A stretch of DNA of 39,095 nt, taken from positions 1-39,095 of the forward strand of contig JBKBIC010000014.1 in NCBI GenBank assembly GCA_046299435.1, written 5' to 3'. Within the stretch, counting starts at the first letter, position 1. Each line of letters begins with the position of its first letter. The position numbers and the translations under genes were made by a program. Positions 1 to 12,400 of the stretch are shown here, in pieces. The stretch comes from M3007 sp046299435 (GTDB taxonomy: Bacteria; Bacteroidota; Bacteroidia; Chitinophagales; Saprospiraceae). A model generated the notes under the pieces. The model was not told the origin of the DNA, ran no database searches, and saw only the letters and a program-made list of their open reading frames with translations.

Positions 1-96
1 CCTTCGGAGATAATTAAGCAATTGCTCCATTGCCAGTTTGCCAAAAAACATCCGTCAAATTTTAAAACACACTCTAACTCCCTCGCCACATCTCGC

Positions 97-138
97 AAAA
101 ACACAAATGGCGGGGCGGCACGAAGCCGCCCCGCCATT
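97..138 (-). terminator. Rho-independent terminator of the 14-kb mosaic gene
   Basis: The arms 106-119 and 125-138 are a perfect 14-bp, very GC-rich inverted repeat with a 5-nt loop (acgaa). Read on the minus strand, the hairpin begins 22 nt after the stop codon at 161 and is followed by a T run complementary to 97-101. The position and U-tract fit an intrinsic terminator. Bases 1-96 beyond it hold no recognisable gene or signal. Confidence 0.85.
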
Positions 139-160
139 GTCATTTCGCGGTCTCGTCATC

Positions 161-445
161 TCATTTTCCCACTTTCTGGAATTTCAGCGTCGTCGGGGCT
201 TGGCCCTCCGGCGCGATGCTCAGCAAATACAGCCCCTCGGCGAAGCCTTCGAGCGGGATTTGCAGGGTCGTTTCCAGTTCGCTGCCCGCGAGCGCGGTGC
301 GCTGCACGGTTTTGCCGCTCATGTCCTGCACCGTGAAGGTCACTTGCCGGGCCGCCCGGATGTGGGCAGGCAAGGTCACGGTGAGCAGGTCTTGCGCCGG
401 GTTCGGGAACAGCGCGGGCTGGCCGAGGGCCGGGGCCGTGCTGCG
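161..445 (-). other. T9SS type A sorting domain (C-terminus of the mosaic giant)
   Basis: The last ~95 residues carry the FPNPAQDLLTV motif, a VQDMSGKTV strand, a GLYLLSI strand and a short basic end (FQKVGK). This is the standard layout of the Por secretion tail that directs proteins through the type IX system in Bacteroidota. Confidence 0.9.
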
Positions 446-3400
446 GTCGCCTGCGTCGGCGGGCCGCAGCGTGAGCGGGATATTGGCCGTGAGGGAGGCC
501 ATGCAGCCGTTCGCGTCGCGCACCTCGAAGAGGTAGCTGCCGGCCACCACGTTGTTGAACACATTGCTGAGCGCGAAGCCCGTGTTGCCCGGCGTGCGGC
601 GGTAGCGGTACGGCGTGGTGCCGCCCGATGCGTGGACGGTCACGGCGTATTTGCCGTTCGGCAAGACCACCGCGCTCACGCTATCGAGGCTGAGCGGGGC
701 GGCTGGCTCGGCAATCGTGGCCGTGCCGACGACGGTGCAGCCGTTGGCATCGGTGGCCGTCACGGTGTAGGTGCCGGGCGCGAGGCCCGTGATTTCGCTG
801 CTCGTTTCGCCCGTGCTCCACAGGTAGGTCTTCGTGCCGGTGCCGCCGTTGGCGGTGGCTTTGGCCGTGCCGTCGGCGTTGGCGAAGCAGCTGACGTTTG
901 TTCGCAACACATTGACTGTCAAGGCACTCGGTTCCGAAATAACCGTCGGCGCGAGCACGCGCTGGCAGCCGTTGGCATCGGTCACGGTCATCGTGTAGGT
1001 GCCCGGCGCGAGGCCCGTGCGGTCTTCGGTGGTCGGGCCGTCGTTCCACAGATAGGTGTACGGAGCCGTGCCGCCGGAGACGTTGACGGCGATGCTGCCG
1101 TCGTTCGCACCGAAGCAAGTGACGTTGGTCTTCGTGCGCGTGGCCGAAATGGCGGTCGGCGCGGAGACCGTCACCGACGCGGTGGACGTGCAGCCGTTGG
1201 CATCGGTTATCGTCACTTTGTAGTTGCCCGCCGTGAGGCCCGTGATGGTCGCGGTGGTGCCGACGGTGGTGGCGTTGCGTTTCCAGACATAGCTGAACGG
1301 CGCGTAGCCGCCCGTCGGGTTGGCCGAGGCCGTGCCGTCGGTGAGGCCGGCGCAGGTGATGTTCGTGTGGCTGGCGGCGTTGCCCAAAATGGGCGCGACC
1401 GTGATGACATCCGTTTGCTGGCAGCCGTCCGCGTCCGCCACGACGAGGTTGTACGTCCCTGCAGCGAGGCCGCTGAACGTGCCGCCGGTTTGGAAGGTCG
1501 CGCCGCCGTCCGCGCTGTATTGCAGCGGGGCGAGGCCGCCGGTGGCCGCGATGGCAATCGAGTTGCCTGCCGGGTTGCTGCACGAGGCCGTCAGCGTGAA
1601 CGTGGCCGACGTGATGCCGTCCGAGTTGTTGCAGTTTTGGTCAATGCCGTCGTTGCAAATCTCTGTGGCAGCCGGATTTACGCCCGCGTCCGTGTCGTCG
1701 CAGTCCGCGAAATTCGAGACGTAGCCAGCCGGGGCAGAGCAAGCAATGGCAAACGAGTTGGCATCGCCGAAAGTGTCGCCATCCGCGTCGGCGTAGAACG
1801 TCGTGCCTGTGCCGTTGCCGGAACCTTCGTCAACCTGCCCATTGCAGTTGTTGTCCGCGCCATCGCAGATTTCCAAAGCGTCCGGGTTGATGGCAGCGTC
1901 CGTATCGTCGCAGTCCGCGAAATTCGAGACGTAGCCAGCCGGGGCGGCGCAGGCGAGGGCAAACGAGTTGGCATCGCCGTAATAGTCGCCGTCCGTGTCG
2001 GCATAGAAGGTCAGTTGCACGCCGTCGTCCACCGCGCCATCGCAGTCATTGTCAATGTTGTCGCAGACTTCTGTTGCGTCGGGGTTGATGGCCGCGTCGG
2101 TGTCGTCGCAGTCGCCGTTGTTGGTGACGTATCCGGCGGGTTGGCCGTTGCAAGTTGTGGTGCTGTGCGCCGGGTCGCCATAGCCGTCGCCGTCCGCATC
2201 GGCATAGAACACATCCGCTGGGACATTGACGGCGATGCTCGCCGTGCAACCTTTCGCGTCGCGTACCTCGAAGGTGTACGCCCCGGCAAGCAGGCCCGTG
2301 AACACATTATTCGAGTTGAAGCCCGTGCAGGCTCCACCGATACAGCGGCGGTATTTCAACGCGCCCGTGCCGCCCGAACCCGATACGGTGGCCGTGTACC
2401 TGCCGTTCGGCTGAACCACGACCGACACACACGCGATGGCGACCGCTGGCGGATTGACAACCTCGACCGAGCCACTGGCCGTGCAGCCGTTAGCGTCGGT
2501 GACGGTGGCTGTGTATGTGCCGGCGACGAGGCCGATGATTTGGGCCGTTGTGCCGCCATTGCTCCACAAAATGCTGCGCGGCGTGGTGCCGCCCGAAGCG
2601 GTGACTTTGGCCTTGCCGTCCGAGCCGTTGTGGCACGAAACATCGGTTTTGGTCATCACCAAAATCAGTGCGGAAGGCTGGCTGATGGTCACGCTGGCCG
2701 AGTTGGTGCAGCCCGTCGCGCTCGTCACGGTCACGGTGTAAGTGCCTGCCGTGAGGCCGTCGTTGACGGCAGTCGTCGCGCCGTTGCTCCACAAATACGA
2801 GTAAGGCGCGCTGCTGCCCGTCGCGCTCGCGGTGGCTTTGCCGTTCGCGCCGCCGTGACAAGAGACGTTGTTGTTGCGGGTGATATAGGCGTTCACATTG
2901 CCGCCGACGGTGGTGACGGTGGCCGTAGCCGAACCCGTGCAGCCCGCCGCATCGGTGGCTGTCACGGTGTAGGTGCCTGCTCCGACGGTAATGGCGGCAG
3001 TTGTCGCGCCCGTGTTCCAAGCAAAGGTGTCGCCGCCGCTGGCTGTGAGCGTCGTCGTTGCACCGCCGCAAACCGTGAGGTTGCCGGAAATGCTGGCCGA
3101 TGCGCCACCGCCCACAATGACCGTCGCCGAAGCCGAACCCGTGCAGCCGAATTCGTCGGTCAAGGTCACGGTGTAAGTGCCCGCCATGCTCACGTCAATC
3201 GAAGCCGAGGTCGCGCCCGTGTTCCAGATTGGGCTGTAAAGTGCGCCTTGCCCGGTGAGCGTGGTCGTTTGGCCGTTGCAAATGTCGAGGTCGCCCGTGA
3301 TGGTCACGGTCGGGGCCGGGAAGCCGGAGACGGTGGCGACTGCGGTGCCGGTTTGGCCGTTCGCGTCGGTGACGGTCACGGTGTACACGCCCGGCGCGAG

Positions 3401-6400
3401 GTTTTCGGCCAAAGCAGTCGTGTCGCCCGTGCTCCAAGCATACGAGTACGGCGCGTCGCCGCCCGTGATGTCGGTGACTTCCACTTCGCCGTTCGTGCCG
3501 TTTTCGCAGCTCACGCCGTCGGCGACGGTGACTTCGATGAGCGTGGTTTGGAGGCCGAGCACCCGCTCGTTGTTCAGTTCGTTGTATTCCTGCGGAGCCA
3601 CATTCGAGACGCGGGCGATGATTTGCACGGCATCCGATGGCGCGACCCACGCGAAATTGAACGTGGCCGTTTCGCCCGAACCGAGCGCACCGACTGCGAT
3701 GTTTTGTGCCCCGGCAATTTCAAATTCCTGCCCCAGCACATCCACATAAAACAGTTTCAGCACTGCGCTGGCTTCCACGCCGGAGCCGTAGTTGCCGACC
3801 GTCGCGGTAATCAAACCGCCCGCGTAGGCCAAATTCGGGATGCTGTCGTCGGGTGCGAGGCCGATGATGAAGGAGCGCGTGGCCTCGTTGTTCAGTTCGT
3901 CGGATTCGTCAATGTTGTCGCCGTCGTCCACGATTGCCCGGAAAATGTGCAGTTCTGCCGGGCCGCCGGGGATGTAGGTGTTCGGCACGACGACGCTATC
4001 GAACGTAATCGTCACCATGTCGCCGTTCAGGAGGCCGGGCAGCGGGTGCGGTTTCACGCCCACGACGGTGTTGTCGAGTTTCAATTTGATGTTGAAGTTG
4101 TCGCCCGCCGGGATGTTTTGCCCGATGTTTTTGTAGGTCACGTCCACCGAAATCACTTGGCCCGGTTGTGGGTTCAGCGAGTCGGGGTTGATGAACTGCG
4201 AGTACGTCACCAAGTCGGGGTCTTCGGTCACTTGGAAGCTGCGGATGATGACGTTGTTGCCTTCCTGCGATTCGCAAATTTCGTCCAACGGGTCGGTCGT
4301 CACGCGGATTTCCCATGTGCCCGGTGTCGGGAACGCATACGGGAAGGGCGCGGTGGCGAGGTATTGCGGACAGTCGTCGCGGCCCCACGTTTGCAGCGGC
4401 CCGATGACCGCCGTGCCGACATTCGACCACGCACCGCCGCCGCTTGGCCGCACTTCAAACTTGACTTTCAGCGAGTTGTCTTTGAAATCGCCGCGTTTCA
4501 TCACGCTCGAATAGACGGACACGGCCACGCCACGCGGGTGCGTCAAGTCCCAAAAATCATAGCCGTAGCAAGCGTCGCTGGGTTTGTAATCCTTGAACAG
4601 GCGCGGGCTGTCGCACTCGTTGTTCCCCTCGCTGCTTTCGGCCACCTCGCCGAGCGCGTCCACCGTGATGCGGAGGCGGTATTCCTTGCCCGCCGCGCAG
4701 GGGATGGTGTTCGACATCGTGACCAAGTGGTCGGCATAGCTGCCCGCCGCGATGTTCGAGGTCTCGGTGTACGTCGCCGTTGCCACCGCCGTCGCGCCGT
4801 CCATGATGTCCACTTTGACTTGGAAATCGTCGGTCACCGCCAGCAGGCCGTAGTTGTGGACACGCACCGGGAAATTGAACGTGCCTTCCGTGCCGTTGAG
4901 ACCGAGGACGTAGTTGTAGCGCGTTTGCTCGCAATCGGGTACGAGGTCAATTTCGCAGTTGACGATGTTGATGTAGGTCGTGAACTGGTTGTTTTCGTCG
5001 GTTTCCGTCACCGAACCGAAGGCATCCACATACATATCCACGCGGTATTGGCCCGTGTTCGGGAAAACCGAGGGCCACAAATCCGGGAACGTCGCGCCGT
5101 TGAAACCGCCCGCCGCGAACGCCGGGATGGGCCGCACGTCCGTCCAAGTCAGGCCCGTCGCCGTTTCGGTCACGATGGTCACGAGCGAGGAAGTGTCGGC
5201 GGGCACGCAACTGCCATTGTAAAGGCCGACCGAGAAAGCATTGTTTGCACAAATCGCACCCGTGTACGGGTAGCCGAAGTTGTACACGCCCAAATTGGGC
5301 AAATCCGGCTGGACGTAAAAAGCCGTCGTCCACGAGTTGTTGTAGTTCGAGCATTCGAGCGGCACCGCGTCGAAGAAATCGGCCACCGCCGAAATGCTCA
5401 CATATTCCGTCCCCGTTGGCACGGTGTACGTCACCGATGTTTCAAAAAATCCGCCGCCGCCCGCCAAAGCCGGCACCGCCACGAGCACCGCCGCGTTCGG
5501 CGAAAGGTTGCTGGAAGGCGTGATTTTGAGGGTGCTCGCGCCCGCCGCGCCCGTGCCGTTGTTGGTCACGCGCACGGTGTAGCTGACCGTTTCGCCGGGC
5601 AAAATGCAGTTCGTCGGCCCAGAAATGTAGCTCGTCAAATCCGGGTAATCGCAGCTCGGCGGCTCGTACACGCTGAAGGTCGTGGAGAACGTGTCCACCA
5701 GCGTGAAGTCCGTCACGATGCCGTTGATGGTGTAAGTGCCAACGCCCAGCGGCGGCGAGCAAAAAGCGTTCGGGTAGAAAAATTGGCCGTTGCTGTTCGT
5801 CGTCGTCGTCAAAGTATCCGTGCCGCCGACGAGCCAGAAAATGACTTCCGCGCCGGCCACGCCCGTGTTGTTGAGCATCAGTTGCGGCGGCAGGCCGTCG
5901 TAGATGGCCGTGCCACTCAACGAGGTGCAGAGGTTGTAGTTGAGCGGGAGGTCGAAGGCCAAAGCCGAAGCGACGATTTCGCCGGGCAGCGGGTAATCGC
6001 CCACGACCACCGGGCGCGATGCGTCGTTGTTGTTCTCGTAAGTTTCCACCAACTCGTTCGCATCGTCAATATAGACGTGGATTGGGTTCCAGCTCGGCTC
6101 GTTGGGCGTGGTGAACGTCCAAGCCAGCGTCACAGTGGAGTGCGGCGCGAGCGAAGTGGTCTGGGTGCCGATGTCCTCGCCCGTGAAATCGTTGTGCAGG
6201 CGCACCAAGAAGTTGTTGGCCGGGAAATCCGTGTCGTTGTGGATTTTGGTGAACACCGACACGACTTGGCTCGTGTCCGGGCTGTAATCCGAGAACGAAA
6301 TATCGTTGGCGAACACATAAATATCGAGCGAATCGAACACGTCCGGCTCGTTCGGCGCGGGCATGATGTCGTTGTCGGATTCGCCGAGGCAGCCTTGTGT

Positions 6401-9400
6401 GTCGTAGGCGATGAAGTGCGCGTTCCAGTTGGTGCCGACAGGCAGGCCCGTCCAAGTCACCTCGTAGGTTTTGCCCGTCATGAAGTCGCCACCGGGCAGC
6501 GGATTCATCAGCAAGTTCAGGTCGTTGCCGCTCGTGCCCGACGGGTTGTAGCGCAAAATCAGGCGCGGGTAGCCCGCGTCGGGCGCGTCGCCGTCCGCGT
6601 CGGTGTATTTCACGCGGAAGGTGTACAAAGTGTACGGCCCACCTTCCACCGGGTCAACGACGTGGCCGTCAAACGGCGCAACGCCGACGTAATCGAAGTG
6701 CGGCGCGGCATTGTTCACGAGCACGGTGGCCGTGTTGGTGGACGTGCAAAGCTGGGCGTTGGTCACGGTCACGGTGTAGGTCGTCGTCGTCGTTGGGGCG
6801 ACGGTGATGCTGGCTGTCGTCTCACCCGTTGACCACAGGTAAGTGCCGCCGCCCGAAGCCGTCAAAGTCTCCGAAGCACCGGCGCAAACCGTTGTGGACG
6901 AGGGGCTTATGTTGACCGTCGGGCCAAAAGTGTCGTCGTCAACCGTGCCGTCGCAGTCGTTGTCGAGGCCGTCGCAGAGTTCGGTTGCGCCGGGGTAAAT
7001 GGTCGCGTTCGTGTCGTCGCAATCATCGTCGCTGGCCGAAATGCCGAGATAAGTAAAACAGGCCATGACAATGGAATCCGGGTCGCCAAAACCGTCGAGG
7101 TCAACGTCGGCATAGAACACGTTGGGCGCGTTCTCGTCCGTGAGGCCATCGCAGTCGTCGTCCACGCCGTTGCAGATTTCAGTCGCTGCCGGGTTGATGG
7201 CTGCGTTCGAGTCGTTGCAATCGTCGTCGTTGGCGACATAATTGAGCGGCTGAGTGCAGGCGAAAACGGGCGCGTATGGGTTGCCGTAGGTATCGCCGTC
7301 CGCGTCGGCATAGAACGCAAGCAAAACACCCTCGTCCACGCCGCCGTCGCAGTCATCGTCTATCGTGTTGCAAACCTCCGTCGCGCCGGGGTTGACGGCC
7401 GCGTCGGCATCGTTGCAGTCGCCGGCGGCCAGCACATAGCCCGAAACCGGGGTGCAGGACAGGGTGCTCACGCCCGCGTCGCCATAGCTATCGCCGTCCG
7501 CGTCGGCGTAATAAGTGAGCAAAATGCCTTCGTCAATCGCGCCGTCGCAGTCGTCGTCCATGCCATTGCACAGCTCCGATGCGCCGGGGTGGATGTCCGC
7601 GTTCGTGTCGTCGCAGTCGCCGCCGTTCAACACGAAGTTGGCGGGCTGGGCGCAAGCCACGCTGTCCACAGCCGGGTCGCCGTAGCCGTCGCCGTCCGCG
7701 TCGGCATAATATGTCAGGTAAAGCCCATCGTCAATCGTGCCGTCGCAGTCATCGTCAAGACCGTTGCACAGTTCCGGTGCGCCGGGGTAAATGCTCACGT
7801 TCGCGTCGTCGCAATCCGTCGAATCGGCCACAAAGCCCGAAGGCTCGGTGCAGCTGAGCGCGGTCACGCCCGCGTCGCCGTAGCCGTCACCGTCCGAATC
7901 GGCATAAAAAATGAGTTGTACGTCCTCGTCCACCGAGCCGTCGCAGTCATTGTCCACGAGGTCGCAGATTTCCGGCGCAGCCGGGTTGACGAACGAAAGC
8001 GTGTCGTTGCAATCGGTGTTGTCCGCCGAAATTCCGGGGTACGCCGTGCAAGCCAGCACCGTGACGTTCGGGTTGCCGTAGCCGTCATGGTCCCAGTCTT
8101 GGTAAAAAACATTGGTGCCGTTTTCGTCCACCGCGCCGTCGCAGTCGTTGTCGAGGTTATCGCAGATTTCTGGTGCGGCAGGATTGACGGCCGGGTTGTT
8201 GTCGTCGCAATCGCCCGCGCAAGCGAGATAAGTGTCGTTGTCGTTGTCGGTTTCATTTTCTGTCGGCGCACCGTCGCAGTCGTCGTCGAGGCCGTTGCAG
8301 ATTTCCGCTGCGCCGGGGTAAATGCTGGGATTCGAGTCGTCGCAGTCCGCCGAATCGGCCACAAAACCGGGCGGTGCGATGCAGGCCAGCGTATCGGCAG
8401 CGGGGTCGCCGTAGCCGTCTCCGTCCGTGTCCGCAAAGAACAGGTTGTTGCCCGAAACGTCCTCGTCCACTTGGCCGTCGCAGTCGTCGTCCAATTCATT
8501 GCAGATTTCGGTCGCTGGGTTGAGCGTGATGTAGAACGTGCAAGTGTCGGCATTGCCCGATGCGTCGGTGGCGATGGCCGTGACGGGCGTTGACCCGAAA
8601 TTGAAGACCGAGCCAGAAAGCGGGCTGGTGAAAATGGTCGGGTCGGCGGTGCAGTTGTCGGTGGCCGTCACCGTGAAATTGACCGTCGCATTGCAGGCAC
8701 CGAGGTCGGCTGTCACGGTCATGTCGGCGGGACAGGTCACGACGGGTTCTTCGTTTTCGGTCACGGACACCAGCGTGACGCAAGTGGCGGTGTTGCCCGA
8801 TGCATCGGTGGCCGTCCAAATGACGACGGTTTGCCCGGCGGGGAATGTCGCGCCGTTGAGGGTTGTGTCCGAAGGCGCGCCCGCAAAGTTGTGGGTGAGT
8901 GTGCCGCCCGCACCGCAGTTGTCTGTGAATGAAGCATTTAGCGAGTCGGCGTTGACCGTTGCGGTGCAAAGGCCCGCATCGGCTGCCAGTACGAACCCAC
9001 CGTTGCAGCTCGCGTCCAAATACGCCAAAATGTTGCGGCGCATATTGTCCGCGTTCGGGGCCGGGCTGTGATAATTGGTCGTCGTCATGCCACCGAACAT
9101 CACCTTGCCCGCGCCCCAGTTTTTCTCCACGAGGAGCGGGTTGGACACGTCGCTGCTTTGAATCAAAGTCGTGGCACCGGTGGCGGTGACGTAGGCGTGG
9201 GCAAATGAGTTGCCGTAAAAAGTGCCCGTTGCCGGGGTGTTTGGCCCGTTGAAGATGGGGTGCGCGGGCGCGGCCATGATGCCGTCCGGGCTGTAAAAAG
9301 CATAATTGAGCGTCGTGCCACCAAAGCCGAAGTTGATGTTTCCACCTTCATTTGGCCCTGCGTTCAGGAAGAGTTGGCCGCCGTTGTTGACCCACGCTTC

Positions 9401-12400
9401 GAGTGCGGGCAAATTGCCCGATAGGAACGTGTTGAGTTCGTTCGCGCTGTTGTCGCTGCCTTCCAAGAAAATGACTTTGTAATCCGGCGTGAGGAGCGTG
9501 GCTGGGTTCACCGTTTCATAGTGGAATTGGTCCCAACCGGATGCGCCAAACACGGCATCCATCGCCGCGATGTTCGAGCCGCTGCCCCAGGGCTGGCCGC
9601 CGATGGTAGTCAGGTAAGCAGCGCGCGCCGTCGGGAGGCATCCACCCGAACCGATGGCGCAGGTAATGGTGGGCGGGGTCGTGTCCTCGTCTGTTTGGCC
9701 GTCGCAATCGTCGTCAATGGCGTTGTCGCAGATTTCGGCTTGGCCGGGGTTGATGTTCACGTCGCCGTCGTTGCAGTCCGTCGAATCGGCCACAAAACCG
9801 CTCGGAACCGAGCAAGCCAGCGTGTCGTTGGCCGCGTCGCCGTAGCCGTCGCCGTCCGTGTCGGCAAAAAACAGGAGCAGCACGTCCTCGTCCACGAGGC
9901 CGTCGCAGTCGTCGTCCAGCTCGTTGCAAACCTCTGTGGTGCCGGGGTTTATGTAATAGTTCGAGTCGTCGCAGTCCGTCGAATCGGCCACAAAGCCGGG
10001 CGGGGCGATGCACGACATGGAGTCAACAGTCACATCGCCGTAGCCGTCACCGTCTGTGTCGGCATAGAAAACGTTGCTGCCCGATGCGCCTTCGTCCACT
10101 TGGCCGTTGCAGTCGTCGTCGAGGCCGTTGCAGGTTTCCGTCGCGTCGGGGTTGATGCTGGCATCGCCGTCGTTGCAATCTTGGTCGTTCTGGACATAGC
10201 CTGTGGGCGGCGGGCAGGTCTGTGCCGGCGTGGCTGGGTCGCCAAAACCGTCGCCGTCCGCATCGGCATAAAAACCGCTGACCACGCCCGTGACCGTCAT
10301 GCCGTAGTTCCCCTGATTGCCGGAGTAGCCGTCCACGACGATATAGTAAGTTGAGTTGGAATCCAGCGTGTAGCTGAAGAACGAGCGCAGGCCACAGTAG
10401 TCGTCGTTGGAAAGAATCAAGGTGCCAGCCGAGTCGAGCAGGTAGAGGTAAGAGTCGTAGTTCGTGCCGCTGCACAGGCTGACAGTCAAATCGGTCTGGC
10501 ACGGCCCGGTCGTGTAGCGATAAAACACGTCCGGCGAACTGCTGCCAATTTCGCTGCCCCAACAGCCGAAGTAGAAGTTGTCGCCATTGGTCGTGTACGG
10601 CAAACTGTTGATGACGAACGGGTTGCCGATTTTCGCGCCCACGCGATCGGGGTTGATGGCTGGGTCATTGTCGTTGCAATCGGTGTTGTCGGTCACGAAG
10701 CCGGAGGGCGCAGTGCAAGTGAAGATTTCCGTGTTCGGGTTGCCGTAGCCGTCGCCGTCCATGTCTTCGTAGAAAGCGGTCTGCGCCCCTTCGTCAATCA
10801 CGCCGTCGCAGTCGTTGTCCAATGTGTCGCAGAGTTCCGGCGCGTTGGGGAAAATGACGGCGTTCGCGTCGTTGCAGTCAAGGCCGTTCAGTACGAAACC
10901 GGGGCCGGGGTCGCAAATCGTATCCGTGAAAACATCCGGGTTGCCGAAGCCGTCCAAGTCCGCGTCGGCGTACCAAGTCGGGAAATTTTCGTCCACTTGA
11001 CCGTCGCAGTCGTTGTCCTGCGTGTCGCAGAGTTCTGGCGCACCGGGATAAATGGTGTTGTCCGCGTCGTTGCAATCATCGGAATTTTCGACGTAGCCAG
11101 TCGGCAGGCTGCAAGCCAACGTGTCGTTGTTCGGGTCGCCGAAGCCGTCCAAGTCTGTGTCGGCCCAGTAGGTTGCGCCCGTGCCGTCGTCCACGATGCC
11201 GTTGCAGTTGTCGTCGTAGCCGTTGCAGATTTCGGTGGCGGCGGGGTTGATGTAATAGTCGTAAGGTGCACAGTCGTCGTCGTTGGCGACATAATAATAT
11301 GGCTGCGTCAGGGCAAAGACGAACTGGCTTGGGTCGCCGAAGCCGTCGCCGTCGTAATCGTAAAACCACTGCAAGAGCGAATCCACTTGGATGCAGAAAT
11401 CGCCCTGCTCGTTGCTCACGCCGCCCGACCGCAGGTAATACGTCGCGCCGGGCGTGAGGTTCGTATGTTCAAAATAGTAGTTGTAGCCTTCGCAATTGAG
11501 GTAGTACACCGTGTTGAAGTCGGTGCAGCTGTCGGCGGCGTACAGTTCCGCGAACGTATTTATCGCAGGGGCTTGCGTGCTCACCCGCACCGCGCCGTTG
11601 GCCGGGGCCGTGAACTTGAACCAAACGGTGTTTTCGGAAAAAAAGCACGGGTTGGTTTCGTTGGGCTGCGTCGTCGCGCCCGTGTTCGAGTACGGGAAAC
11701 CGTTGCAGTCGGCGTTCAAGGCCAGTTCGGTGGCATCGCAGATGTTGTCGTTGGCCGGCGGGATGATTTCTTTGGCCGCGAGGCAGAAGTAGTGCTCGCC
11801 GCCGTCGGAAGTCAGTTGCACGAGGTAAGTCTCGCCCGGCGTGAGGCCGCCAATTTGCCGATGGCTCAGTAGGGCATAGTCAAACGCCCGGCAAGCAGCG
11901 AGCGAGAACGTGCTGTAATCGCCGCAGGTGTCCGCTTGCCAAACCCCGATGCGCAGCGGCATCAGCGGTGCAAAGCCCGTGAATTCGACCGCGCCGCTGG
12001 GCGGTGCCGTGAATTTGAACCAGACCGACGGGTAGCCGAAGCCGCAGTCGGTCGGCTCGTTGGCATCGTATGTTGCGCCAAAAGTGAAGTAAGGTATCGC
12101 GCCCGGCGCGCAGCTGTCGCCGAGTGTCAGTTCGAGCGCATCGCAAGGTTTGTCGTTCGTGATGGTGTCCGCCGCCACGACTTCGAGGCAAAAATCGCCC
12201 GGCTGCCCGTTGTGCGCGGCCACCTGCAAATAGTAGGTATCGCCCGGCGTGAGGTTTTGCTCAAAAAACGGGATGCCCCAATAAGTGCAATCGAGGTATT
12301 GAAACGAATAGAAATCGCCGCCGCAGCTGTCGGCTTTGTAGAGGGTCGTCAGCAGCGGGTTGCCAAGCGGCGCGGGGCGGACGTGTACCGCGCCCGTCGC

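Noticed and set aside
38..6832. A 2264-codon open frame on the plus strand, antisense to the mosaic giant
   Set aside because: It lacks a signal peptide or any known domain, is rich in Arg/Val/Gly/Ala with no coherent motif, and mirrors the periodic GC-rich codons of the real gene. The minus-strand frame has unmistakable domains and both terminal signals.
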